Part shown: positions 35,961 to 45,000 of the stretch, piece after piece
Layout: each line of letters begins with the position of its first letter
How positions within the stretch are numbered: the stretch's first letter is position 1
Notes under the pieces: generated by a model
The model's database searches: none
What the model was told of the DNA's origin: nothing
The model's input: only the letters and a program-made list of their open reading frames with translations
Origin: Rubrivivax sp.
Lineage (GTDB): Bacteria > Pseudomonadota > Gammaproteobacteria > Burkholderiales > Burkholderiaceae_C
DNA: 64,000 nucleotides
Assembly: GCA_016789865.1 (NCBI GenBank)
Contig: JAEUPC010000202.1
Coordinates: 1 to 64,000, forward strand
Direction of reading: 5' to 3'
Translations under genes and position numbers: made by a program

Positions 35961-37025
35961 ATGGCCAAGCACCAGATCTTCCTGCTGCACGGCATGGGCA
36001 GCTTCGAGCCGGGCTGGTCGGCGCGCATCCAGCAGCAGATCGGCGAGCTGTTCGCGCGCTATCCGGGCGCCGCGGCGTTCGTCGACGACGTCGAGTTCAA
36101 GGAGATCACCTACGACGCGGCCTTCGAGGCCTGGCGCACGCAATGGGCGCAAGACGCCAAGGGCGCGGCCGGCGCTCTCACCGCCGTCGGGCTGGCCGGT
36201 GGCGCGGCAGCCCGGCTCGTCGAGTTGTCGGGCAAGGCGAGCGGTGACAACCTACTGCGCACCCATGTGCTCGACGTCGTCGCCTACCGCTTCTTGCTGC
36301 CGGTGGCGCAGGAGGTGTGGCGCAGCGTGCAGAAGCAGATCACCGGCCACCTGAAGAGCCTGCCGCAGGGCGACAGCCTGCACTCGAGCGTGATCGCGCA
36401 CGGCCTGGGCACCGCGGTGGCCTACGAGGCGTACCACGGCATGATGACCGATGGCCTGGACAGCGTGCGCCTGGCCAGCGCGTTCCGGCCGGACAACGTG
36501 TTCCTGGTCGCCAACGCCGTCAAGCCGCTGTGGAACCGCGGCGGCTCGGTCTACCCGGCAGTGATGGCGCCCAGCCTCAGCGTGGCCGACGGCTGGTGCT
36601 TCCGCATGGCCAGCTTCGCCCACCGGCTCGACCCGTTCGCCCGCCTCGAGCGCTTCGATCCGCCCGACAGCTGGTTCTCACCGATGGCGCCCAGGGGCGA
36701 GGTCTACCTCGACGCCACGATCGCCGCCGAGGACCTGCAGGACGAGAACGTGCACGCCTTCGAGCACTACCTCGGCCACCCGGCGGTGCACGTGCCGTTG
36801 CTGCGCTGGCTGTCCTTCGACGCCGGCATCTCGAAGAAGGAGCACGATGCCGCGCTCGCCCAGTGGCGCACGAAGAGCCTGGCCACCGCGGCCAAGGCCA
36901 AGGCGCGCACGCGGCTCGAAGCCGCGCTGGTGTCGGCCAGCAAGGACTGGGCGCGCGAGATCAAGATGCTCGGGCTGCTGCGCGAGATCATGCTGGCCAG
37001 CAAGCTCAAAGGTGGGGAGAGTTGA
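35961..37025 (+). CDS. Alpha/beta-hydrolase-fold protein lacking the nucleophilic serine
   Basis: This 354-residue protein starts MAKHQIFLLHGMGSFEPGW, the oxyanion-hole HG motif of alpha/beta-hydrolases. It has a nucleophile-elbow-like VIAHGLGTAVAYEAYHG at 144-160. The position normally held by Ser in AHSLG is Gly148, so ordinary ester hydrolysis seems impossible. Length and late His/Asp residues (ENVHAFEHYLGHPAVHV) are otherwise family-like. There is no signal peptide. The start follows GATGGAGGAGGG. It lies between the TIR-propeller gene and a secreted protein whose ATG is one base after its stop, suggesting a joint role. It may be a scaffold, a lipid-binding pseudo-enzyme, or use another nucleophile. 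Confidence 0.65.
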   Translation: MAKHQIFLLHGMGSFEPGWSARIQQQIGELFARYPGAAAFVDDVEFKEITYDAAFEAWRTQWAQDAKGAAGALTAVGLAGGAAARLVELSGKASGDNLLRTHVLDVVAYRFLLPVAQEVWRSVQKQITGHLKSLPQGDSLHSSVIAHGLGTAVAYEAYHGMMTDGLDSVRLASAFRPDNVFLVANAVKPLWNRGGSVYPAVMAPSLSVADGWCFRMASFAHRLDPFARLERFDPPDSWFSPMAPRGEVYLDATIAAEDLQDENVHAFEHYLGHPAVHVPLLRWLSFDAGISKKEHDAALAQWRTKSLATAAKAKARTRLEAALVSASKDWAREIKMLGLLREIMLASKLKGGES

Positions 37026-37026
37026 G

Positions 37027-38337
37027 ATGAGATGGTGGCGCTCGATGCGGTTCGGGCCGCGGACGGTCCCGCAGATGGTCCCGCGGACGGTGTCGCGGAC
37101 GGTGCCGGGGACGGTGCCGGGGAGGGTGCCGCGGACGGTGCCGCAGATGGCATCGCCGGTGGTGCCCCTGCAGGGGCTGCTGCTCCTGCTGCTGGCATTG
37201 CCGGCCGGCCCGGCCGCCGCGCAGTGCTCGATTCCCGGGCCGGCCACGCCGGTGGCCAACTACGCGGCCACGCTGGCCCGCGTGGCGCGCGCGTCGTGCC
37301 TGGGCGACCCCAAGGCCGACACGCATGCACTGGTATCGCGCTTCGATGCGCTGGTCGAGCAGCCCATCGTGCTCGGGCAGACCGAGCGGCTGCTGGCTGC
37401 CGTCGACCTGCTCGTCGGCGAGGCCACGCGCGGCGTGGCCGGCGCGCACGAGCACGACCACTGGCGCGCGATGCTCGCCGAGCTGGGCGCGACGCGCACG
37501 CAGATCGCCGCGATGAAGGACCTGCACGCGCCGCGCGCGTGGCTCGACGCGATGGAAGCGGCGATCCCCGCCAAGTGGAAGCAGCCCGGCGGTGGCGTGG
37601 CGCTGCCGATGGTGCTGGGCGGCCAGCCGGTCAAGCTGCTGGAGCCGGTGGCTGCCTGCACCAACGAGCAGCCCTGCGCGGCCTTCCAGAGCCGGCTGGC
37701 GCTGATCCGCATCGCCAACCTGATGGCCCGCCTGCAGCGTTACGGCGAGCAGAACTCGCTCGATGCGCAGTACGCCGCCGCCGACCTGGCGCTCGGGCAG
37801 TGGGAGTCCTACCGCTCCAAGGCGCGCCACCAGTACATCTGGGAGGTGGCGCTCAACGGCGCGTTGATGGGCGACGAGCTGTGCCCGAAAGACGCCGGCA
37901 CCGGCATGCGCATGGGCTTTTGCAAGGTGCCCACTTCGCAGATCATCCTGCTGCACCCGGAAGGCGCGTTGCGCTTCGCGCGCACGGCGCAGAAGGCCAG
38001 TGAGCTCAAGCCGGCGCTGCTGATCGAGATCATCGGCCGCTACCAGTGGGAGTGGGTGCAGGTCGACGGCCGCGACACGGGCGAGATGACGCGCCGCTTC
38101 GGCTACTCGCTGGCCGCCAGCTACACCGGCACCAGCACCGAGAAGGAATGGGCCTTCGGCCCGATGCTGCACTGGGGCGACTACACGCTGGCCATCACCA
38201 AGGCCGGCGGCGGCGGCCGCTGGAGCGTGGTGCTCAACCTCGCGCTGGGCGAACGCTTCTTCAGCCGCAAGCAAAGCGTGGTGGACGAGCTGGCCAAGGT
38301 GCGCAAGACCGACGTGCTCGATCTGTTGCTCAAATGA
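37027..38337 (+). CDS. Secreted protein of unknown function with N-terminal tetrapeptide repeats
   Basis: This 436-residue protein is not of a family I recognise. ATG 37027 has GGGGAGA six bases upstream and is separated by one base from the preceding stop. That start puts eight imperfect RTVP/QMVP-type tetrapeptides (12-bp units, 37060-37155) before a hydrophobic secretion signal VPLQGLLLLLLALPAGPAAAQ. An internal ATG at 37147 would begin directly at that signal (MASPVVPLQGLLL) but has a weak ribosome site. The mature part carries Cys residues in CSIPGPA, CTNEQPC, LCPKD and GFCKVP, consistent with periplasmic disulfides. It ends ERFFSRKQSVVDELAKVRKTDVLDLLLK. Confidence 0.65.
   Translation: MRWWRSMRFGPRTVPQMVPRTVSRTVPGTVPGRVPRTVPQMASPVVPLQGLLLLLLALPAGPAAAQCSIPGPATPVANYAATLARVARASCLGDPKADTHALVSRFDALVEQPIVLGQTERLLAAVDLLVGEATRGVAGAHEHDHWRAMLAELGATRTQIAAMKDLHAPRAWLDAMEAAIPAKWKQPGGGVALPMVLGGQPVKLLEPVAACTNEQPCAAFQSRLALIRIANLMARLQRYGEQNSLDAQYAAADLALGQWESYRSKARHQYIWEVALNGALMGDELCPKDAGTGMRMGFCKVPTSQIILLHPEGALRFARTAQKASELKPALLIEIIGRYQWEWVQVDGRDTGEMTRRFGYSLAASYTGTSTEKEWAFGPMLHWGDYTLAITKAGGGGRWSVVLNLALGERFFSRKQSVVDELAKVRKTDVLDLLLK
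37060..37155 (+). repeat. 12-bp minisatellite, eight units
   Basis: Eight imperfect 12-base units of the type CGGACGGTGCCG run from 37060 to 37155 and encode RTVP, QMVP, RTVS, RTVP, GTVP, GRVP, RTVP, QMAS. Unit length is a multiple of three, so copy-number change would keep the frame of the secreted protein. Confidence 0.85.
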
Positions 38338-38358
38338 CTGCCCGTGGAGAACACCGCC

Positions 38359-39033
38359 ATGATGAAGCCTGTGATCGCCCTTTCGACGTTGGCGCTGCTG
38401 CCCGCCCTGGTCAGCGCGCAGGGCCAGGCGGCCCCTGCCGCGGTGGCCCGGCCCAAGCCCCCGGCCCTGGAAAAGCGCACCGTCGCGGCCACACCCATGT
38501 CGCCCGAGTACGTGCAGCTGGCGCGCAACGTCGAGATCATCCCCAGCATCGAAAGCGCGGTGCAGACCTCGGGCGTGGCCACGCACGAGGGGGTGTTCGG
38601 CCCGCTGCTGTTCGCCGAGCGCACGCGCGCCTTCTTCCTGGAACTCAAGCCGGGCATGTTCGTGCACGAGCACCCGCATGACCTCGGCAGCCTCGTCTAC
38701 ACGGTGCGGGGCAAGTGGGTGCTGGCCAGCGAGGGCAAGCGGCAGGTGATGGAGGCCGGCTCGCTGTTCCGCTTCGGCGACCGCATGCCCACCGGCTGGG
38801 AGGCCCCGTTTGCCGCAGGCGCGCTGCTGCTGATCGTGAAGTACAAGCCCAAGGCCGAGACCTACGCGTCGTTCCACAAGGGCCTCGAGGAGGTGCAGGC
38901 CGAACTCGAGAAGGAACACAAGAGCGGCGTGCCGTTCTACTTCGACGAGCTCAAGCCCGATCACCCGGCGGTGGTGTTCGCGCGCAGCGTGAACCCGGAC
39001 TTCGACGCCGTGCTCAAGGCCCGGCGCAACTGA
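38359..39033 (+). CDS. Secreted cupin-domain protein
   Basis: This 224-residue protein has a signal peptide (MMKPVIALSTLALLPALVSA) and a single cupin barrel. FFLELKPGMFVHEHPHDLGSLVYTVRGKWVL supplies the His/Glu metal-binding motif, and GSLFRFGDRMPTGWEAPFAAGALLLIV the second cupin motif. ATG 38359 is preferred over GTG 38344 because the signal peptide starts there and GGAGA is correctly spaced. It follows the unknown secreted protein by 21 bases and may share its transcript. It is a metal-dependent periplasmic cupin of unknown reaction. Confidence 0.8.
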   Translation: MMKPVIALSTLALLPALVSAQGQAAPAAVARPKPPALEKRTVAATPMSPEYVQLARNVEIIPSIESAVQTSGVATHEGVFGPLLFAERTRAFFLELKPGMFVHEHPHDLGSLVYTVRGKWVLASEGKRQVMEAGSLFRFGDRMPTGWEAPFAAGALLLIVKYKPKAETYASFHKGLEEVQAELEKEHKSGVPFYFDELKPDHPAVVFARSVNPDFDAVLKARRN

Positions 39034-39080
39034 ACGCGCGCGGGCCGCGCGCCGGGGCGGTGCCCCGGCCCGGCCGGTGC

Positions 39081-39332
39081 TCAGTGCGACGGGGGCGCCT
39101 CGCCGGGCACGAGAACCGGCTCGCCTTCGCCCGGCTGCGGCGGCGCGGCCAGCAGCATCGCATGGCGCCGCGCATCGTCGCCGCGCCTTGCAGCCTGGGT
39201 GGACTCGTCGGCCAGGCCATGGCCGCCCACGAGGAAGACGCCGGCCATCAGCGCGGCGATCAGCACAGGCGCGGCGTACCACCTGGCAGCAAAGGTCTCG
39301 TGGAGGGCGGGCATGGGGCGCTGGGGGGTCAT
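39081..39332 (-). CDS. Small single-pass membrane protein, hypothetical
   Basis: This 83-residue protein has one transmembrane helix (WYAAPVLIAALMAGVFLVGG) after a short N-terminus. A Pro/Gly-rich C-terminal tail (PPQPGEGEPVLVPGEAPPS) follows. ATG 39332 is chosen over 39365 because AAGGAG lies six bases upstream. It converges on the cupin gene. I recognise no family. Confidence 0.55.
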   Translation of the reverse strand: MTPQRPMPALHETFAARWYAAPVLIAALMAGVFLVGGHGLADESTQAARRGDDARRHAMLLAAPPQPGEGEPVLVPGEAPPSH

Positions 39333-39560
39333 CTGAGGCTCCTTCGGGTTGGCCCGGCGATTCATCAGCCGGCGAGTGAATGGTGGCTGGAACCGGGCAC
39401 TGTGGAGCAGCGGCGTTCAATAGTGACCGCCGAGCGGCGCGCGTACCGTGGCCGCGCCGACGCCTCGCGGCCTACGGTCCGCTGGTGAGGCTGTTCGACG
39501 CGCTCGCGGCCCAAGCGAGGGGCGGCACTTCGCAGGCGCGGGCGCTGCGCCCCGCCTTCT

Positions 39561-41921
39561 TCAACCGGCGGCCAGACGCCAGGCGGCGGCCGCTTCGCGC
39601 AGCCGCTGCGAAAGGTGCAGGGCGAGATTGCGGTAGATGCGCGCGGCGACAGCCGGCTGCTCGCGCTGCAGGTCGGCCAGCAAGGCCGCCGGCATCTCCA
39701 GCACGGTGCTCGGCACATCGGCGCGCGCATCGGCGGTGCGGCCGCGGCCGTCGAGCACCGCGGTCTCGCCAAAGCACATGCCGGGCGAGAAACTGACGAA
39801 GCGCTGGCCGCTGGCGCGGTCGAGCACGCTCACCGAGCCTTGCACGAGCAGGAAGATCGCGTCGGCCGGTTCGCCCTGCGTGAACAGGCGCTCGCCGCCG
39901 GCCAGCTCGCGGCGCACCAGGCGCGCTTCGAGGGCCGCCAGCTGCGGCGGCGTGAGCCCTTCGAGCAGCGTCTGCCGGTGCAGCGGCACGGCCGTGTCGG
40001 TGGGCGCCGCGCCGCCGGCGCGTTGCAACGCGGCCTGCTCGGCCGCCTCGATGGCGTGGTCGGCGTCGGCGTGCAGGTGCCAGGCCGGCGCGGTGCCGGC
40101 CGGCGGCGCCGGCAGCACGCCTTGCGAGCGCATCATGCGGCCGTGGCGGTTGTCGGGCGTCACGCCGGCCAGCTGCAGCACCGTGCCGGCGCCGGCCAGC
40201 CGCTCGCGCAGCGCCGCCAGTGCCACCGCGCCGGAGGCATCGAGTGTGCTCACGCGGCGCAGATCGAGCACGAGGTCGCTGGCGTCGCGCGCAGCTTGCG
40301 CTGCTTCGCGCTCCAGCCGCTCGACGTTGCCGAAGAACAGCGCCCCTTCCAGCTCGACGATGGCGATGCGCCGGCGCAGCGGCGCCAGGCGTTCTTCCAC
40401 CTCCGGCGGGTAGACGCGACGGCTGGCGATCTGCGCGGCGTTGTAGCGCAGGCGCACGAGTGAACGGTTCATCGCGCGCATGAACAGCAGCATCGCCAGC
40501 AGCACGCCAGCGGCCACGCCGGCCAGCAGCCCGGCCACGGCCGTGACGGCGCAGACCGTGGCCACGATGGCCAGGCTCCAGCGCAGCTCTGCCAGCGGCG
40601 CGCGCTCTTCGACGGCACCGGCAGCGCCGGTGGCGGCTGCGGTGCCGGTGCCGGTGCCGGTGCCGGTGCCGGTGCCGGTGGCGGTGGCGGCGGCGGTGGC
40701 GGCGGTGGCGGCGGCGGCGGCGGCGGTGCCGGCGGCGCGCCGGCCACGCCAACCCTGCGCAACGAGCTGCCTCGTCCATTGGTCCACCAGCGCCCACGCC
40801 AGCATCGCCACGATGCCGGCCACCACGGCCAGCGGCACGCCGGCCAACAGCGGCAAGGCGAGGAACAGCGCGCCGGTGATGAACAGGTTGCCCAGCCACT
40901 CCGGCCGCGCACCCAGGCCGCCGCCGGCCAGCGTGGCCAGCGCGCGCAGCCGCAGGTAGACCACCGGCAGGCCGGCGAACATCCCGCTGGCGACGTTGGC
41001 CACGCCGAGCGCGACGAGCTCGCGGTTCGGGTCGGTGCGCGCGTTCAGGCGCTGGTCGATCGGGGCGAGGTTGAGCGCCGACTCCAGCGCGCCCACGCAG
41101 GCCAGCAGCAGCGCCGAAGCCGCGAGCGTGAATGCATGGCGTTGCAGCAGTTCCCAGGTGGAAGCGTGAGCCAGCACGCCCAGCGCATCCACGCCCGGCC
41201 AGGCCCATTCGAGCGCGCCGATGGTGGCCAGGCGGCAGGCCGCCTCGGCTGCCGGCGGCCGCAGTGCGGCGCAACCGGCCTGCAGCCCCAGCGCCAGCAC
41301 CGAGCCGGCCGCCAGCCCGATGAGCGAGGCCGGCAGCAGCGGCGCGCGCCAGCGCACCAGCGCCACCATGGCCGCCGTGCCCAGCGCCACGGCCAGCGCC
41401 AGCCCCTTGGTCAGCGCGTGCGGCCCGGCGCCGACGATGGCCGGCAGCTGCGCCAGCACCATCAGCACGGCCACGCCGTTCATGAACCCGGCCAGCACCG
41501 GCCGGGGCACGTAGCGCACCAGCACGCCGGCCCGCACCGCGCCGAGCGCGATCATCACCAGGCCGCTGGTCATGACCACCAGGCTGGTGGCGGCCAGCAG
41601 CGCCACCAGGCCGCTGCCGGGGCGCCTGAACGCCTCGTCGCGCAGCAGCTGCGCCACGCAGGCGCCCAGCAGCAGCGCCGCCGAGGAACTGGGGGCCGCC
41701 GCAGGCATCGGCGAGCGCGTGAGCGCGAGGTTGGCCAGGCTGCCGACGACGGTGGCCACGGCCGCGGCCGTCAAGGCCACCTGGGCGCCCGTGGGCCCCA
41801 GCAAGCCATAGGCGATGACGGCCCAGCCCAGCATCAGCGGCAGCATCGCCGCGGTGGCGTTGAGAGCCGCCAGCGCCGAACGCGGCCAGCTCGACCCCGT
41901 GCCGGGAGCGGGCGCGCTCAT
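39561..41921 (-). CDS. SulP/SLC26-family anion transporter with STAS and cyclic-nucleotide-binding domains
   Basis: This 786-residue inner-membrane protein has 10-14 hydrophobic helices in the SulP region (about 1-475). A STAS domain (about 485-600, IAIVELEGALFFGNVERLE, LDLRRVSTLDASGAVAL) and a Crp-like cyclic-nucleotide-binding domain at the C-terminus (about 640-770, GERLFTQGEPADAIFLLVQGSVSVLD, FGETAVLDGRGRTADARAD) follow. SulP proteins move sulfate, bicarbonate or C4-dicarboxylates. A disordered Ala/Thr/Gly linker, encoded by hexanucleotide repeats, interrupts the membrane domain near residues 395-430. The gene lies downstream of a cyclase-like gene in the same direction, so nucleotide gating of transport is plausible. 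Substrate unknown. Confidence 0.88.
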   Translation of the reverse strand: MSAPAPGTGSSWPRSALAALNATAAMLPLMLGWAVIAYGLLGPTGAQVALTAAAVATVVGSLANLALTRSPMPAAAPSSSAALLLGACVAQLLRDEAFRRPGSGLVALLAATSLVVMTSGLVMIALGAVRAGVLVRYVPRPVLAGFMNGVAVLMVLAQLPAIVGAGPHALTKGLALAVALGTAAMVALVRWRAPLLPASLIGLAAGSVLALGLQAGCAALRPPAAEAACRLATIGALEWAWPGVDALGVLAHASTWELLQRHAFTLAASALLLACVGALESALNLAPIDQRLNARTDPNRELVALGVANVASGMFAGLPVVYLRLRALATLAGGGLGARPEWLGNLFITGALFLALPLLAGVPLAVVAGIVAMLAWALVDQWTRQLVAQGWRGRRAAGTAAAAAATAATAAATATGTGTGTGTGTGTAAATGAAGAVEERAPLAELRWSLAIVATVCAVTAVAGLLAGVAAGVLLAMLLFMRAMNRSLVRLRYNAAQIASRRVYPPEVEERLAPLRRRIAIVELEGALFFGNVERLEREAAQAARDASDLVLDLRRVSTLDASGAVALAALRERLAGAGTVLQLAGVTPDNRHGRMMRSQGVLPAPPAGTAPAWHLHADADHAIEAAEQAALQRAGGAAPTDTAVPLHRQTLLEGLTPPQLAALEARLVRRELAGGERLFTQGEPADAIFLLVQGSVSVLDRASGQRFVSFSPGMCFGETAVLDGRGRTADARADVPSTVLEMPAALLADLQREQPAVAARIYRNLALHLSQRLREAAAAWRLAAG
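40641..40735. repeat. Hexanucleotide GGTGCC/GGTGGC simple repeat inside the SulP gene
   Basis: Six perfect GGTGCC copies (40641-40676) run into GGTGGC/GGCGGC-type copies to about 40735. On the coding (minus) strand they specify an Ala/Thr then Thr-Gly linker. The period preserves frame. Confidence 0.85.
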
Positions 41922-41956
41922 GGTCTCGCCATCGCGAGCACAGGGGCACCGACGAT

Positions 41957-42052
41957 GGCACTCACAGCGGCACTCACATCGGCACGCACATCGGCACGCA
42001 CAGCGGCACCCGGGGCGGCGCTCACAGCATCATTCACAACGTCATTCACCTC
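41957..42052. repeat. 12-bp tandem repeat between cyclase and SulP genes, eight units
   Basis: Eight imperfect 12-base units of the type GGCACTCACAGC run from 41957 to 42052. They occupy most of the 124-base gap and the last codons of the cyclase gene. One minus-strand frame stays open through all units and ends at 41918, overlapping the SulP ATG. The unit size and copy number equal those of the repeat at 37060-37155, though the sequence differs. Confidence 0.8.
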
Positions 42053-45000
42053 GCCGCCCCGTTCGATGGCGCTACCGGTGGTGCCGGTGCCGCCGGAGCC
42101 GCCGCTGCGCTGCGCCGCTGCACCTGCGCCCAATGCGGCACGCCTGTGAGCAGGCGTTCGCGGGCCGCCGCATCGGGGCATTGCCCGAGCTGCTCGTCCA
42201 GCTGGGCGCGCAGGCGGTCCAGCACGGCCTGCGCGCGCGCGTCGCCCGCCTGCTCGAGCACGCGCAGGCAGCGCAGCAGCTCGCGCGGGCCGAGGTCGAG
42301 GGCGCCCGCGGGCTGCGCGTTCCCGGCCACCGCGTCGGCGCCGGCCGGGCCCGGCGCGCCCAGCAGTTCGGCCACGCGGCGCATTGCATCGGCGAGGCGC
42401 CCCTCGTGCAGGTCGGCCTCGGCGAGCTGGCTCTTCACGTCGGCGGCATTGCCCGCCCGGCCCTGGGCCTCGAAGCGCTGCAGCGCCTGCTCCCACGCCG
42501 AACGCGCGCTGGTCCAGTCGGCGCGTGCGGCGGCCACGCGGCCCTGGCATTCCAGCACCGCGGGGCGGGCGTACTCGCTGTTGTGGCGCGCCAGCAAGGT
42601 GAGCGCCTGGTCCATGGCCGCGTGCGCCGCGTCCGCGTCGCCCAGGTCCAGCGCGGAGTCGGCCACGTGCACCAGCGCCGAGGCGTGCAGGCGCGGCATC
42701 GACATCTCCAGCACGCCGCGCAGCGCTTCGTGCGCCGTGGCGCGGGCGGCCGCCAGCTGGCCGGTCTCGCGCTGTGCCGTGTGCAGGAACTCCAGGTGGA
42801 TGAAGCGGTCGTGCGGCTTCGCGTGGGGCTGCCATGCCGGGTTGTCGAGCGCGCGTTGCACCGCCTGCAGCGTCTGCGCGTGGCGCCGGCGGGCCAGCAG
42901 CGCGCTGAACGCAATGGCATTCAACTGCAGCTCGTAGTTGGGGTACCCGCCCTGTTCGGCCGGCAGCAGCGCGGCGCGCCGCGCGTGCACCCGCCCCTGG
43001 GCCAGATGGCGGTCTCCCACCTCGTAGTCGCCGGCGGAAGTGGCCAGCCAAGCGAGTTCACCGTAGGCCAGCGTCAGCGGCGCCGCTGCGCGGGGGTCAC
43101 CGCTGGCGCCGACGAGGGCGATCACCTGCTCGGCCAGCGCACGCGCCTCCTCCGGGCGCCCCTCGTGGTCCAGGCGCAGCATCGCGGCGACCATCTCCTC
43201 GGCATGCATGGCGTCGTCGCGACTGAGTTCGGCCCATTCCTTCATCGCGCGGTGCGCCGCTGCCCAGTCGTCGCGGCGCTCCAGGCGGTCGTAGGCCTGG
43301 GCGCGCGAGTTGAGCAGCTGGAAGCGCTGCCACGGCAAGACGAGCGCCGGCTGTGCCAGGGCGCGCTCGACGAACTGCAGGGACGACTCGTGCGCGAAGC
43401 GCGCGGCGGCGTTGGACAGGGCCCGTTGGTAGTACGCCAGTGCGTGTTCGCTGTCGCCGGCGCGCTCGTAGTGCTCGGCGGTGATGGCCAGGAACTCGCC
43501 GTCGCGGCCGCCGACGCGTGCAGCCAGCCAGCGCGCGGCGTGCGCGTGGCCGGCGCGGCGCACCGCCTTCAGCACGGTGGCGTAGGTCACGTCGTGCAGC
43601 AGCTGGTGCTGGAACGCCCACTCGTCGGTCTGCGCGAAAGCGCCGCCTGGGCGCCGCACGATGAGGCCGCGGCGCATCAGCGCGGGCAGCGCCTGCACCG
43701 CCGCGGCGTGCAGCGCGGCGAGCGCCGCGGTCCAGAACACCGGGCCGAGGATGCTGGCCTGCTGCAGCGCGGCCGATTCGGCCTGCGGCAGCGCATCGAG
43801 GCGGGCCTGCATCACGCCCACCAGCGTGGTGGGCACGCGCAGCTGGGGCAGGCGCGCGGCGTGCACGCGCCACGGCCTGGCGCCGGTGTCGATGACTCCC
43901 TCGTCGATCATCATGCGCACCAGTTCTTCCATGAAGAACGGGTTGCCGGTGGCGCGCTCGATCAGCAGCGCGCGCAGCGCCGGCGGCGGCTTGTCGAGCG
44001 GCGCCAGCAGCGCGTCGGCCAGCGCCGCGCCGTGTTCGGCCGGCAGGTGGGCCAGCGTCAGCGTCAGCTTGGGCGGTGCGCCCGCCGGCCCGGCGCCCGG
44101 GCCGGCCGCGGCGCCGGCGGCCCACCAGGCCGGTTCGAACGAAGGCCGCGCCACCAGCAACACGAGCAGCGGCACCTCGGCCGGCGCGAGCAGGCGCTCG
44201 ATGAACTCCAGCGAGCCGGCGTCGCTCCAGTGCAGGTCTTCCAGCACCAGCAGCAGTGGCGCCTGGGCGGCCATCGTCAGCAAGGCCTCGTGCAGCGCGC
44301 CGAAGGCCTGCTCGCGCAGCTCGCGCGCGCCCAGCGCCTGCACTGCGGCCTCGTCGTCGAAGCTCAGGCCGGCGAGCTGGCCCACGCGCTGCGCCCGCGC
44401 GATGCCGCTGTCGCGCAGCCACGGCGCCAGGCCCTCGACGAGGCGCGCGCGGGCCAGGGGCGGCGCCAGGTCGTCGGCGATGCCGAGCCAGCGGCTGAGC
44501 AGTTGGCGCAGCAGGCCGTAGGGTTGCAACGCGCTGCTGGGCTGCCCGCGCACGCGCAGGCAGTGCACCGGCGGGTCACCCGGGCCCGCCGCCTGCCGGC
44601 CGGGCGCGCCGTCGACGACTTCCAGCCGCCGCAGCAGTTCGCGTCGCAGCCGAGTCTTGCCCAGGCCCGCCTCGCCCAGCACCAGCGCCGCGGCCGGGGT
44701 GCCGGCCGCCGCGGCGTGCCGCAAGTGCGCGGCCAGCCGCTGCAGTTCGGCCTCGCGGCCGACCATCGGCGCGTGCACGCCTTCGATGCCGCGGCGGATG
44801 GTGCGCTCGCTTGCGTCCTCGTCACCGAGCACGAGGTAGGTGCGCAGCGGCTCGTCGTGGCCCTTCACCGCCAGCGGCGGCTGCGCCTGCGCGCGGAACA
44901 GGCCGCGCACCTGCTGCCAGGTTGCGTGGCTGACGCGCAGCTGCCCGACCGGCGCGCTTTGCTCCAGGCGCGCGGCCAGGTGCACGGCGTGGCCCATCGC

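Noticed and set aside
35961..37025. Calling this gene an active lipase
   Set aside because: The HGMG and elbow regions match the fold, but Gly148 replaces the catalytic Ser, so an active serine hydrolase is not supported.
37060..37155. Possible CRISPR or transposon-end repeat (also considered at 41957-42052)
   Set aside because: Units are 12 bp, contiguous and without spacers; they are ordinary minisatellites in or beside genes.
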